A DNA stretch of 39,673 bases from a virus. Below, one piece after another: positions 12,743 to 21,677 of the stretch (within the stretch, counting starts at the first letter, position 1; the number at the start of each line of letters is the position of its first letter). The DNA lies in the IMG/VR virus record IMGVR_UViG_3300009128_000050, positions 1 to 39,673 of that record. The stretch is one strand, 5' to 3'. Both the position numbers and the translations under genes were made by a program. Under the pieces are notes generated by a model, which ran no database searches, was not told the origin of the DNA, and worked only from the letters and a program-made list of their open reading frames with translations.

Positions 12743-13197
12743 GCCGGATCACCAACTCGCGCAATGATGTCGGGATGGTCGAAGAGGTCAACGAACCCCT
12801 TGATGTCGCTCGACCCCGGCCTGCCGTAGATAGGCCGCACCTTCACAAACGCATTGAACGCGATAGCGTCCGCCTCCGTCTTGACGCGGCGGCCACCACC
12901 ACTTTCGCCGATAGCGAGGCTCTTTGTGATGCAGACCTCGATGTGGATCACCTTGCCGTGGCTGTTGCAGTAGAAGACGAGTGCGCCGGCTCGGGGGGAG
13001 GGGACAGAAAACGCCTTGAACCGCTCCCACATGGTAGCCGCTGTCATGTCCACATTCGACGCAACCTTCCCCACCGACTGCAACCCTTCCAACACCAAAC
13101 CGGAGCAGTCGAACGCGGACGGATCATCACCACCCCACCTGTAGAACGTGCCGAGGTAGGACTTTATCACCCAAAGGAAAACGTCCTTGTCACTCAT
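12739..13197 (-). CDS. NlpC/P60-type cell-wall peptidase (endolysin candidate)
   Basis: ATG 13197 overlaps the upstream stop by eight bases (ATGAGTGA). The 152-residue product is a single NlpC/P60 domain: YRWGGDDPSAFDCSGLVLEGL gives the catalytic Cys31 in the D-C-S-G motif, and VIHIEV gives the likely catalytic His85; a third polar residue is not assigned. Such enzymes cut peptide stems of peptidoglycan. The stand-alone domain, the adjacent single-helix membrane protein and its place after the tail genes fit an endolysin. A virion-associated tail lysin is the alternative, as no wall-binding domain is present. Confidence 0.8.
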   Translation of the reverse strand: MSDKDVFLWVIKSYLGTFYRWGGDDPSAFDCSGLVLEGLQSVGKVASNVDMTAATMWERFKAFSVPSPRAGALVFYCNSHGKVIHIEVCITKSLAIGESGGGRRVKTEADAIAFNAFVKVRPIYGRPGSSDIKGFVDLFDHPDIIARVGDPA

Positions 13198-13444
13198 CAG
13201 AATCACCCTGCCCATTCAAGAGGGTTGAGAGTATCATGTCTGTAGTCTTCTCGATCCTTACGATGGCGGCGGCAGAGGACTTGCTTTCCGCCTCGACATC
13301 TGCAACGCGCCGGGCGAGCATCCAAGTATGTGCGTCCAAGTAGGCGACCAGACTCAGCATCACTACAACCAAACCGAGCAGAAGTTCTGCCATGTTGCCG
13401 TTTACCCACCGGCTCAGACGACGTTTCGGACGTGGCTCAACCAA
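13190..13444 (-). CDS. single-helix membrane protein, putative holin or lysis partner (84 aa)
   Basis: A TTG start at 13444 follows AGGAGGTCTTC. The protein has a basic N-terminus (EPRPKRRLSRW), one hydrophobic span (about 19-40, LLLGLVVVMLSLVAYL) and a charged helical tail suited to a coiled coil. It overlaps the start of the lysin gene by eight bases. The layout resembles small holins with one transmembrane segment or spanin-like partners, but no family signature is seen. Confidence 0.6.
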   Translation of the reverse strand: MVEPRPKRRLSRWVNGNMAELLLGLVVVMLSLVAYLDAHTWMLARRVADVEAESKSSAAAIVRIEKTTDMILSTLLNGQGDSDE

Positions 13445-13453
13445 GAAGACCTC

Positions 13454-14032
13454 CTACTTGAGTGGTAAATATGCTCCGTAGAACGCATGTGCCCATGTGT
13501 GCATCTTGACAACGTAGCCGGGTGTGTAGGGCGCCTTGAGGTAAATCTCTATCCGCCAGACTTCGTCCATGTGCCCACTCGTGAGAACACCCTCCGCCAA
13601 GGCGTCTATCATAAAACGCACCCGCGTCCCAGCGAAGCGGTCAGACGTGTCCATGGTGAAGTCCGCTGTTCCCACCCAGAAGGTTTCACCTGTAGCATTG
13701 TATAGCAGAGCGGCAGCGGCCTCCCAGTCATTCCCAGCGGTCAATGGGTTGAACGCTCCACTCTTGACGGCAGCAGCGAATGAAACAGCGAAGTGAGTTG
13801 CAAGGTGCGGCAACATACACTTGTGGTTTGCCAGTTCAGACCAGTAGTTCCCGCCAGGATAGCTGTGCTCGAAGTTGTCGCCGTGCGTGAAGATCATCTG
13901 TGAGTAGTTGGCGAGGATCTTCCCTTGCCCATCAGCCACCTTCCGCGCCCACTCGCACGTCGGGAGTTGTGCACCGATGTGCATGTTGGTGGTTGCGATG
14001 TGCCCCGATACGGGTACGATGGTGTCGGGCAT
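13454..14032 (-). CDS. hypothetical structural protein (192 aa)
   Basis: ATG 14032 is preferred (MPDTIVPVSGHIATTN), following GGGGGTTTGAT. The protein is rich in aromatic residues and histidine (GDNFEHSYPGGNYW, HAFYGAYLPLK) with strand-rich stretches, as in phage receptor-binding or decoration proteins. It is the last gene of the tail-tip group, before the lysis genes, the place where host-recognition proteins often lie. No family recognised; function inferred from position. Confidence 0.6.
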   Translation of the reverse strand: MPDTIVPVSGHIATTNMHIGAQLPTCEWARKVADGQGKILANYSQMIFTHGDNFEHSYPGGNYWSELANHKCMLPHLATHFAVSFAAAVKSGAFNPLTAGNDWEAAAALLYNATGETFWVGTADFTMDTSDRFAGTRVRFMIDALAEGVLTSGHMDEVWRIEIYLKAPYTPGYVVKMHTWAHAFYGAYLPLK

Positions 14033-14033
14033 A

Positions 14034-14525
14034 TCAAACCCCCGTTGGGAGAGTGGAGATGGTGACACGGCTGACCTTCGGATCCCCGCCGTTCAGGACT
14101 TTCGCATAGAGCTTGAGCCGGTACTCGCCTGCGGGTATGTCGGGTGAGACAGACAGATATGATTCAGGCCACTGGGTACTGCCGCCACCATCGAGATATG
14201 TGGTCCCGATAGCAACGTCGCCCAGGGTCAGCGCCAAGTGCGCCTCTGCTCCCGACGTGACCCGCATGTAGCTGAACAACATGGATGCGACACCGTTGTA
14301 GTAGACATACCACGCGCCCACCAAGCCCCAGTCGTCGGGGATGTTGTACTGGTACGCGCCGGCCTCAATCACCCATTTGTCTTGCAACATCTGCCAATAG
14401 AGATATGCGAGATTGTCAGTGACCTTATTGCCCCACGAACTCTGCCCTTCCCGTGAGTCGTCGGGCTTCATGTCCGCCGTGCCCCATGCGTCTGCTATGT
14501 GTGTCGCAATGAGGATGTCGCGCAT
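14034..14525 (-). CDS. hypothetical structural protein (163 aa)
   Basis: ATG 14525 follows GGAGTAGCAG, just after the preceding stop. The protein starts with a helical part (DNLAYLYWQMLQDKW) and continues as a beta-rich region (GAWYVYYNGVASMLFSYMRV..., then DIPAGEYRLKLYAKVLNGG). Its length and composition fit a small tail-fibre or tail-tip component. One of three consecutive unrelated-looking genes (13454-15029) likely making the adhesion end of the tail. Confidence 0.6.
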   Translation of the reverse strand: MRDILIATHIADAWGTADMKPDDSREGQSSWGNKVTDNLAYLYWQMLQDKWVIEAGAYQYNIPDDWGLVGAWYVYYNGVASMLFSYMRVTSGAEAHLALTLGDVAIGTTYLDGGGSTQWPESYLSVSPDIPAGEYRLKLYAKVLNGGDPKVSRVTISTLPTGV

Positions 14526-14528
14526 CTG

Positions 14529-15029
14529 CTACTCCGAGTTCGCATGAATAACCATCTGGGACAACACCGCATATCCCAAGCTGCCAGACCATTTCGTTTC
14601 GACAAGGACATAGCACTTCTCTTGGGGGTTGTCGGCGGGAGCGTGGTTGATGTCTACCGAAATTGTCCCGCTTTCGCTCGACGTGTGGTAGCCCGTATTT
14701 GTGTAGTCCGTGCCATTCAAGATCACCCTCAGGCGCACCTGTAGATGGCCGTCCCAAAACGTGCCGAAGTAATGCAGTTTCACAGTCTTCCAGATGTCCA
14801 TATAGCGGACGTAGATTTCGTAGCGAATCCCCCAATCTATGCTAAACGGGCAATCAATCGTATACGCCTCACCGGGTGCCGCGATGACGGTGCGATGGCG
14901 ATACCAGATGTGGCCGAATGTCTCCACCAGCCGCTTCGCCCAGCCGGTACACATAGGTTCACCAGGAACCGGCTTCATCCCCTCTAGGTGCAACCCCGCG
15001 CTTGCTACTACCACGTCGGTCGATGCCAT
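14529..15029 (-). CDS. hypothetical structural protein (166 aa)
   Basis: Start ATG 15029 (MASTDVVVASAGLHLEG) is preferred over the GTG codons at 15041, because the AGGTGGTGGTAGCG stretch precedes it. The protein is strand-rich (YTIDCPFSIDWGIRYEIYVRY, then GTISVDINHAPADNP). It follows the large tail-tip gene and probably forms part of the tail tip or a fibre. No family recognised. Confidence 0.6.
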   Translation of the reverse strand: MASTDVVVASAGLHLEGMKPVPGEPMCTGWAKRLVETFGHIWYRHRTVIAAPGEAYTIDCPFSIDWGIRYEIYVRYMDIWKTVKLHYFGTFWDGHLQVRLRVILNGTDYTNTGYHTSSESGTISVDINHAPADNPQEKCYVLVETKWSGSLGYAVLSQMVIHANSE

Positions 15030-15031
15030 CG

Positions 15032-16672
15032 CTACCACCACCTGAACACTGAGCCGTACCTGTCTTCGTCAATGTTGTTCACCGTGCCATCACTCACACC
15101 CGCTGTGCCGTTTGACCAGCCGCACACGCTCGTGCCGGAGACGACGTTGTTGTCACCCGTGCTATTTTCCCACTCACCCCAACCTTGTTGGTCGTAGTAG
15201 GTGGTCGCATCAGCCAGGCGGATTGTGATCGACGGCTTCCCCCAGTTGTCACGTATCCCGACGCACTCCCAGAGCGTGTTGTCGTAGGACCGGAAATCGG
15301 TTTTGAGCCGCTCGATGTCAGATAGTCCAACGGTCGCCACCAAGGGCAGGCTCTCAACGGTGACGTGCTCCACACCCCTGTACTCACGCCTGAGCCTGCG
15401 GTAGCCCATGCAAGACGCATCGTCCGCATGACGCAGGTAGGAGTTCCTGATCGTGCGCGAGTGCGTACTGCCAACGCTACCTGTCCACAGCTCCGGGACG
15501 GTAACGATAACATCCGCATCCAAGTCCGCTCCATACTTGATCTCGTATTTGTTCACAACGTCTGAGATGTCGGTACTGAACGCTAGTGGTTTCAGCGCGG
15601 CTACGTCCGATGCTATCGTGCCGTCGGGCGCGTCTGTGAGATAGCGCGGTCTGTAGGGTGAAACCCAGACATAGCCGGCACGGTTAGAAAACATGTCAAT
15701 GTTCCCAGCCTCAAGAACCTTCCCAAGAACGGAAAGCAGACTCGTATTTCCGAGTTGGTCAGCCTCTATGTCAATCTCGATTTCCACGTGCGCGCACGGA
15801 TCCTCGTTCCACGCGGCTGCACCAACATAGTCGAACTCCGCGCCCTCCGTCCAACCAAGATCGCAACAGGTCGCCGTGAGGAAGGTGTGAAGAAGAGACA
15901 TGGGATTGCCGGTGTACCGTGAAGGCTGAGCAACACAGAAAGCCCAAGCGCTCCCACAATTCACCGGCGGTTCGGTCAGAAGGACAGAGGTTGCAGTGTT
16001 GGTTCCCGGCACGTGTGGGAAGGCCGCAACAACAGAAGGGGTCTTGTAGTATACCCTGGCGTATGCGTCCGATGGGATATGTACCCCCTTGAAAGCCTCC
16101 GTACCAAACCCCACTACTGACTTAGCCCTACACGGGATCACACCATCGAGATCACCTTCCATGTCGCGGTGGTAGAAGAAGGCTACGGACCCCGTGTTGT
16201 CCAGTGAAATCTCGGGGGTGAAGTAGACTTCTTTGCCCCGCACGGCTGTCACCCACACACGGGTATCCCCACTATCTGCCGTCCATGAACCAGTGACAAC
16301 CGCTCGCCACGTGTGCTGAAACCGCGCACTCCTGAGCCGTTCAAGGGAGTCACCCATGCGGATGCTTGTGATGCCGGCGTCGTACTCGTAGTGCATACAG
16401 CTCATGCGTGCGACAGCCATGTAGGACTCGCCTGTCAGTCGGCCAGTGAGCATCATGGCGCTGTCGAGTGCGGTCCCGCTGTCGTGGAGCGAGCCATAGA
16501 TGTCACCGTCGGGATCAACGAAGGAGAGGTTCAACCGGCGCTGGGTGAGAGACGTGCGCCAGTGCCGGAGCTGCGCGTTGTAGTTCGGCAGTTTGTTGAT
16601 CTCCCAACCAGTGGGGACGTTATTCCAGTAGAAGAGGAACTCCATCGTACCCGATGTCTGACCAAACGCCAC
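15032..16672 (-). CDS. large tail-tip protein, hub or baseplate-like (546 aa)
   Basis: GTG 16672 follows GAGGTCTAGC. At 546 residues it is the biggest protein downstream of the tape measure. The N-terminal half is built of strands with a repeated W-R-x-S-L-type pattern (LRHWRTSLTQRRLNLSF), as in tail hub/baseplate proteins. A helical middle (SLLSVLGKVLEAGNIDMFSNRAGYVW) and DISDVVNKYEIKYG, then SDIERLKTDFRSYDNTLWECVGIRD, resemble the domain of siphovirus tail proteins that closes the central channel. Position after tape measure and distal-tail-like gene supports this role; exact family uncertain. Confidence 0.65.
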   Translation of the reverse strand: MAFGQTSGTMEFLFYWNNVPTGWEINKLPNYNAQLRHWRTSLTQRRLNLSFVDPDGDIYGSLHDSGTALDSAMMLTGRLTGESYMAVARMSCMHYEYDAGITSIRMGDSLERLRSARFQHTWRAVVTGSWTADSGDTRVWVTAVRGKEVYFTPEISLDNTGSVAFFYHRDMEGDLDGVIPCRAKSVVGFGTEAFKGVHIPSDAYARVYYKTPSVVAAFPHVPGTNTATSVLLTEPPVNCGSAWAFCVAQPSRYTGNPMSLLHTFLTATCCDLGWTEGAEFDYVGAAAWNEDPCAHVEIEIDIEADQLGNTSLLSVLGKVLEAGNIDMFSNRAGYVWVSPYRPRYLTDAPDGTIASDVAALKPLAFSTDISDVVNKYEIKYGADLDADVIVTVPELWTGSVGSTHSRTIRNSYLRHADDASCMGYRRLRREYRGVEHVTVESLPLVATVGLSDIERLKTDFRSYDNTLWECVGIRDNWGKPSITIRLADATTYYDQQGWGEWENSTGDNNVVSGTSVCGWSNGTAGVSDGTVNNIDEDRYGSVFRWW

Positions 16673-16673
16673 G

Positions 16674-17099
16674 CTAGACCTCCTCGAAGGTCACTGTCAT
16701 GTTCCAGAGGCCGTAGTCGGAGAGCTTGACCCGCCACGGTTCGGTTAGCTTGCAGATAAACCAGGGACGAGGCATCGGGCCACCTTCCGTTGGGAAAAAT
16801 CCAAAGCTCTCGTCTGCGCGCTCACTGAAGAAATGGGAACCAAGCAGGTGTACCGTGTCCACGTTTATGCTCTCAAACTTCAACATCCACCTCCGTTTGC
16901 CACCCCACCACAGAAACTTCGAGAGCGTTCCCGTCAGCCCACGCAGGTAGTTGGCCTTCTCCATGTATTCGACTTCATAGGGATACGAGGGTGCCATTTC
17001 ATACCCAACCACGAACGTGCCATTGGCCGTTCCACCCAAACCATCAAGGCGAACAAAGTGCATCTGATCCACTTGATAGTAGGACCAATCGTAAGCCAC
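16674..17099 (-). CDS. distal-tail-like protein (141 aa)
   Basis: GTG 17099 overlaps the tape-measure stop by one base (TAGTG), preceded by GGTGAGGGCTA. The 141 residues are strand-rich (FVVGYEMAPSYPYEVEYME, WWGGKRRWMLKFESINVD, LSDYGLWNMTVTFEEV). Being directly downstream of the tape measure and upstream of the hub-like gene, it is likely the distal tail protein that joins the tube to the tip. Sequence motifs alone are not diagnostic. Confidence 0.6.
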   Translation of the reverse strand: MAYDWSYYQVDQMHFVRLDGLGGTANGTFVVGYEMAPSYPYEVEYMEKANYLRGLTGTLSKFLWWGGKRRWMLKFESINVDTVHLLGSHFFSERADESFGFFPTEGGPMPRPWFICKLTEPWRVKLSDYGLWNMTVTFEEV

Positions 17100-19687
17100 T
17101 AGCCCTCACCCCCCGTCGCAAGTGCGATGTCCCCTTGTGCGGACTGCACCTTATCCACGAAGTCGTCATAGCCGTAGACATCACCGTAGATGTTGATGCC
17201 GCCCCCGCCACCCCCGCGCTTGCCGCCGCCCAGTGGCGTGATGTTGACATGCTCCGGCCCCTCTTCGCCGGCAAGGAACATCGTCGGCTGATTCACCATA
17301 CCCCGGAACCCATCGGCTGCCTTGACACCCTGCTTCGGGCCAGACCACATCGCACCACCGGCGTCCGTTGTCCCCACGACCTTCCCACCCTTCATCGAAG
17401 CCGTGGGATCCCAGATCATCCTCAGAATCGCAAGGATAAGATACTGGAACGCGAGCCGGATGGCCCAAGAGATCATCTCCTTGAACGCTTGCGCCGCGTA
17501 CTTCCCGATGTTCTTCACATCCAGCACCATATTCGCCAGCGCATTCGACACCGGCCTGAGCGCCGACTGCCACATCTGGATCTTCTGCTCTACCACCGCA
17601 GAGTATTGCTCGAACGCGGAGGCGTCGTTCATGTCTTTCATTTCGTTGTCCAGGTCTTGAATGACCGCCAGCAGTTCGTACATCCGCAGGAGCAGCGCAT
17701 CCATGTCCTCGGGTGCGAACCCTGGCACCATCATCATCTGCTTCACGGCGTCGAGTTGCTGCTGGTACACAGCCATCAGGTCTTCCGGCGCGCCGCCAAG
17801 CCCGTGCTTCGCCTCCGCGACCGCTCGCTGTTGGTCTAGCATCGCGGTCATACCCGCAAACCTCTCGTGCGCGGCCTTCGCCCCTTCCTTCTCGGTCTTC
17901 AGGAGGTCTTCGGCAATGCCTTGCTCTGTCCGCATCAGCTCAAGCCGTCCCTTGATCGACAGAATGTACTGGCGGTTCTCGTCGATGAGCTGTTGCACAA
18001 ACCCGAGCGTGGCATGTTCATACCCCGCCACACCGCCCATGTTCAACTGCCACATTTCTAGTCCCACGTTGATAGCCGCAAGTGCATCGGTTTCCTTCCG
18101 CTCGAGAAGGTCTGAGGCCTCCGCTGCATCAGCGATCGCCTTAGCCAAAGCGACGGTTCCAGACGCGGTTATATGAAGGTCTTCTAGCAGGTCGGCAAGG
18201 ACGCTCCTGAAATCGGCCAACCCTTCTCGCGCCCCAGGGGCCATTAGCCCGAACCGGCTCCAATACTTTTCGTTCTTCTCCATTTCGTCCATGAGGTGAA
18301 GCAAGAGCAAGGTACTCTCCTCATCACCAAAGAAGTCCGCCGCACTCACCGCCAACCCCAGAACAGACTTGAGAGAGTCAACCACTTGGGCTGCTGCACC
18401 GGGGTTGCCCACTGGGAGATCCTGCCGAAGTGTGTGTATAGCCTCACCAAGGGCCTCGATCTGCTTGGTGGCAAAATGCAGTTCTTGCCTCTCGAATATC
18501 TTTTCCTCGCGCTCGGAAAACTCCTTCATCATCTCAATGAAAGCCTCCCACCGCTCAAACTCCTGCTTCAGTGCGAGGGCCTTCATCTTCGCCTTTACCA
18601 GCCCGATAGCGATCAGACCCACGGCAGCCGCGATCCCGCCAGCAGCCAACGAGGCGGCGGTGAAGCTCACGATAAGTGTCTGTACCCATTGCACGGCAGT
18701 CATGAGGCTGGCGATAAGCGACCTACCAAGAAGGACTATTGCGATAACTCTCACGATCTCCATGATGACCTTGAGGGGGGTGGCAAGCCGGGGCAGTTCT
18801 TTGATGAACATAATCAAGCGACCCACCCATGAACCAATAGCGTCGCCGATGTCCCACAGTACCTCGCGCTGGTTGTCCACAACGTTCCGCATCTCGCCAT
18901 ATAGCCCCGTGAGTGCAGCCTTGACTTGGATGAACATCGACAGGCCAACCTCGCGCTGCATCTCCACCCAGACATCATGGATGTTGGTCTTGAGGCCGTA
19001 GAGAGTCTTCGCAAGCGTAGCCGCCTGCCCCTCAAACCGCTGGGTCACGATCATGAGAGCCTGCTCAAACCGTGCGGCCTTCGGTAGCTCCTGATTCACT
19101 TCAGCGAGCGCCTGCCGCCACGTTGCAAGGTCGATACCGCGAGCCTGGAGCAGTCTGTTCACGTGCGGCGACTGCGCGAGGATCTTGCCCATCGCGGCGG
19201 CGTAGCCCTCAAGTTCACCGGAGGTCTTGTTCATACCGGCAGCCCAGTCGAGCAGGCGCGGCAGGAACTTCTGGATGTCCTTGCCATAGGCTGTGAGTAG
19301 GACGGACGCTTTCAGGATGGACTCGAAATCGAACGGCGCCTTCATGGCGGTAGCGCGGATGTAGTCGATCTTCCGCTGTGCTACACCAAGGCTGCCAACG
19401 AGGCGTGAGATGGACATAGTGGCACGTTCAAGGATCTCGTTGCCACGCAGGAGTTCCTTGAAGAACTTGACGAACTGGACGGTCACTGTCCGCATGATGA
19501 GAAACGACACAAGCGCACGGGCGACCTGCATGAAGCGGTGAGTAAAGCGCTGGAGCTGGCCGGTGGCCCTGTGGACCGTGCCACCGAACATCTTTGTGAC
19601 CTTCTGGATCCGTGTGAGTTGCGCTGATGCGTCGTCCTGCACCCTCATAACGAGGGTCAGCATCTTGGTTACAGAGTCACCCGCCAC
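17099..19687 (-). CDS. tail tape measure protein (862 aa)
   Basis: GTG 19687. The first 60 residues are helical (MAGDSVTKMLTLVMRVQDDAS). Two to three hydrophobic helices follow in about 300-400 (VIMEIVRVIAIVLLGRSLIASL; AASLAAGGIAAAVGLIAIGLV), then long helical coiled-coil stretches, and a C-terminus with FLAGEEGPEHVNI and a Gly-rich tail, typical of tape measures. It sets tail length; at about 0.15 nm per residue, the usual rule predicts a tail near 130 nm. It is preceded by the frameshifted chaperone genes and followed by distal-tail genes, the canonical siphovirus order. Confidence 0.9.
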   Translation of the reverse strand: MAGDSVTKMLTLVMRVQDDASAQLTRIQKVTKMFGGTVHRATGQLQRFTHRFMQVARALVSFLIMRTVTVQFVKFFKELLRGNEILERATMSISRLVGSLGVAQRKIDYIRATAMKAPFDFESILKASVLLTAYGKDIQKFLPRLLDWAAGMNKTSGELEGYAAAMGKILAQSPHVNRLLQARGIDLATWRQALAEVNQELPKAARFEQALMIVTQRFEGQAATLAKTLYGLKTNIHDVWVEMQREVGLSMFIQVKAALTGLYGEMRNVVDNQREVLWDIGDAIGSWVGRLIMFIKELPRLATPLKVIMEIVRVIAIVLLGRSLIASLMTAVQWVQTLIVSFTAASLAAGGIAAAVGLIAIGLVKAKMKALALKQEFERWEAFIEMMKEFSEREEKIFERQELHFATKQIEALGEAIHTLRQDLPVGNPGAAAQVVDSLKSVLGLAVSAADFFGDEESTLLLLHLMDEMEKNEKYWSRFGLMAPGAREGLADFRSVLADLLEDLHITASGTVALAKAIADAAEASDLLERKETDALAAINVGLEMWQLNMGGVAGYEHATLGFVQQLIDENRQYILSIKGRLELMRTEQGIAEDLLKTEKEGAKAAHERFAGMTAMLDQQRAVAEAKHGLGGAPEDLMAVYQQQLDAVKQMMMVPGFAPEDMDALLLRMYELLAVIQDLDNEMKDMNDASAFEQYSAVVEQKIQMWQSALRPVSNALANMVLDVKNIGKYAAQAFKEMISWAIRLAFQYLILAILRMIWDPTASMKGGKVVGTTDAGGAMWSGPKQGVKAADGFRGMVNQPTMFLAGEEGPEHVNITPLGGGKRGGGGGGINIYGDVYGYDDFVDKVQSAQGDIALATGGEG

Positions 19688-19702
19688 ACCCGCTCACCAC
19701 CT

Positions 19703-20562
19703 TCACTTCTCAGCCTTCTTCTTATCCATCATATCCTTCGCAAACGCCGCACGCTCGGACATAATAATGGCCGCTACTTGGAAGAAGAGCGCGGAGTTCT
19801 CGATCCCGTCTGAGGGGTACGGGAACGATGTTATCCCATGTTCACCGAGAAAGATGCCGACGGTCGAAAGGAGGTAGACCGTCTCGTCGGTGATGAAACT
19901 CATGGGGCAGATTCCGAACACTTGACGGAGGTTCTTCTCAAGGTCGAAATCCTTACCGCGCTCTTCAGCTTCTTCCTGCCCCTCGGTCAGCTCTGCGTAG
20001 ATGTCGGCTACGGTATCGAACTCAGCCCCGTGCCGTGCTGTGATACCAAGGGCGTCAGGGTCGCGCTCCCAAAGACACGCACGTCCAGGCGCGTCTACTC
20101 GGTTGTGCTTTCTGCATCGCTTGCAGCTTCCCCACTGTTGCTTGAACTTGGCGTCGGAGTCTCGTCGTGAGAAGAACCAGACTCCGATCCTGAGTTTTTT
20201 TCCTCATCCTCGTCGAGTGAGGAAATCCCCTGAAGCTCCGCCATGAGTTCTGTACCCACGCCACTTGGCAGGCATTCGTAGAGTTCGTCGAGTGCCTTGC
20301 GCTCGTCAACAAGCGGGATGTACTCGCCCTTGTCGGGATCGTAGGCGTCCTTCACCCACTTCACGCACTTCTGCCAGAGCTTGCGCTGCATCAGCTCCGT
20401 CTGCATCTGCTCCCAGCCCTTCTTCTTTCTGGTGCCGAGAGATGCGGTGAGGTGATCCATCTGTGGCTTCGAGATCTTGACGATCCCGAAGACCACCGGA
20501 CGATCCTCGCCATCCTCAGATGGTGGGGTGAACTCCTGGACTTCCTTGGATATGAGCTTCAC
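19703..20562 (-). CDS. tail assembly chaperone GT-type fusion via -1 frameshift (286 aa)
   Basis: The gene read in frame 0 from GTG 20562 shifts -1 at A-AAA-AAC (20200-20194) after residue 123. The new frame is open, without stops, from 20194 to the TGA ending at 19703, adding 163 residues. The added part starts LRIGVWFFSRRDSDAKF, contains a C-x2-C...C cluster (CKRC and RACLW), and ends DMMDKKKAEK just before the tape measure. This is the G/GT arrangement of siphoviruses, in which both products coat the tape measure during tail assembly. A plain ORF starting at 19921 is not a separate gene in this model. Confidence 0.8.
20095..20562 (-). CDS. tail assembly chaperone G-type protein (155 aa)
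   Basis: GTG 20562 follows GGAGGGTACGCAA. The unshifted product is 155 residues. The first 120 are helical (FGIVKISKPQMDHLTASLG, KLWQKCVKWVKDAYDPDKG, DERKALDELYECLPSGVG). After the slippery codons comes an acidic, Ser-rich disordered tail (GSESGSSHDETPTPSSSNSGEA). It is the abundant form; the -1 product is the longer partner. The gene lies directly downstream of the tail-tube gene, as expected. Confidence 0.8.
   Translation of the reverse strand: MKLISKEVQEFTPPSEDGEDRPVVFGIVKISKPQMDHLTASLGTRKKKGWEQMQTELMQRKLWQKCVKWVKDAYDPDKGEYIPLVDERKALDELYECLPSGVGTELMAELQGISSLDEDEEKNSGSESGSSHDETPTPSSSNSGEAASDAESTTE
20194..20200 (-). promoter_or_regulatory. -1 ribosomal frameshift site A-AAA-AAC
   Basis: In frame 0 the codons are GAA-AAA-AAC, so the heptamer A-AAA-AAC (20200-20194) has the canonical X-XXY-YYZ slippery form in exactly the right phase. 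No in-frame stop occurs in the -1 frame until 19703. Confidence 0.85.
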
Positions 20563-20574
20563 TTGCGTACCCTC

Positions 20575-21663
20575 CTACGCATCAGGGAAGAATGTCGTGC
20601 CACCGAGATTGGCACCTGTCGTAACCACCTCGATCTCCAGCGGCGAGCGAGTCGGATTGTCCGTGTCTGCAAACGCCTTGAACGGGATCGTGTGCGAGAT
20701 AACAGACTCGCCATCGCTCACGTTCAGGGTCGGCTCGTTGTACTTTACGAGTTGCAGATCGAACTTGATGTAGTCCGCCTCGGCGTTGTTCATGCCCCAC
20801 AGCTCGATAGAAACATCTTCCTCTGACAGGAAGTGCTGCATGAAGCGGTGGTGGTCATACTCGGTCTCGAACTCGCCTGTGACTTCCTGCCGTCCGAAGA
20901 TAAACTTCGACGGGTTCTGCTTGCCGATAACACTGCGAGGATTGAGGTTGTTGTTGATCGTCAGCTTGCAGCTCGTGACATCGTAGTCCGCCGTCCCGAC
21001 GTGTATCGTCCCATGATAATATTGGAACGCATCGAGCGCCGAGTACCTGCTGGAGTTGCCACCCGGATCCTCGCTTGACACGAAGTCCGTCAGCGCAAAT
21101 GAGCCGGCTATGATTGTTGGGGTGAAGGTAATCTCCTCACCCGCCGCGAAGTTGACCTCTAGTTGACTCACAACACAATCGCACCACCGGCGTCCGTTGT
21201 CCCCCGTGATGTTCTCACCGAGCTTCTGTTCGATAGTCAGTGCGAGGACATCGTTGGTGGTGTCGCCGTAAGTACCCGTACCCGCGTTGGCACTGGGGGT
21301 GAATGGTGCTCCACCCGTGACGTTCGCGCCGCTCCAGTCAGGCTGACCCGCGAGGGGGTTGAAGACAAACGTGCCATCCACCGTTGAGCGGTAGACCTGC
21401 ATCACCGAGCAGAGAAGGCCAAGGCAATCGTCACTCCTTGGTTGGAACGTGAACTGCCCGCCCGGTGTACGGCCCTGGAACGATCTCGCCTGTTTGACTA
21501 CACTGCGACCATGCACAATCTTGGCCGTATTCTCTTTGATCTCCTGCCCGATCCCCATTGACTCGCTGTCGAGATACAGGACATAGGCGTCTGTGAAACC
21601 ATAGTTACCCCAGCCGCCCGTCTGTGCCCGCACTCGAAACCAGGATTCCCAGCCTACTGCCAC
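20575..21663 (-). CDS. tail tube (major tail) protein (362 aa)
   Basis: The chosen start is GTG 21663: AAGGAG is nine bases upstream. GTG 21672 is too close to that site. The 362-residue protein is rich in strands and threonine/glycine, with an N-terminal part like a tail-tube fold (WESWFRVRAQTGGWGNYGFTDAYVLYLDSESMGIGQEIKE) and a C-terminal part ending PLEIEVVTTGANLGGTTFFPDA that resembles an accessory surface domain. It precedes the chaperone genes, the standard place of the major tail protein. It forms the hollow tail tube. Confidence 0.75.
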   Translation of the reverse strand: MAVGWESWFRVRAQTGGWGNYGFTDAYVLYLDSESMGIGQEIKENTAKIVHGRSVVKQARSFQGRTPGGQFTFQPRSDDCLGLLCSVMQVYRSTVDGTFVFNPLAGQPDWSGANVTGGAPFTPSANAGTGTYGDTTNDVLALTIEQKLGENITGDNGRRWCDCVVSQLEVNFAAGEEITFTPTIIAGSFALTDFVSSEDPGGNSSRYSALDAFQYYHGTIHVGTADYDVTSCKLTINNNLNPRSVIGKQNPSKFIFGRQEVTGEFETEYDHHRFMQHFLSEEDVSIELWGMNNAEADYIKFDLQLVKYNEPTLNVSDGESVISHTIPFKAFADTDNPTRSPLEIEVVTTGANLGGTTFFPDA

Positions 21664-21677
21664 TTCGATCACTCTCC

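Noticed and set aside
20055-20312. +1-frame open stretch beside the chaperone gene
   Set aside because: The -1 frame, not this one, is continuous from the in-phase slippery heptamer to the stop before the tape measure.
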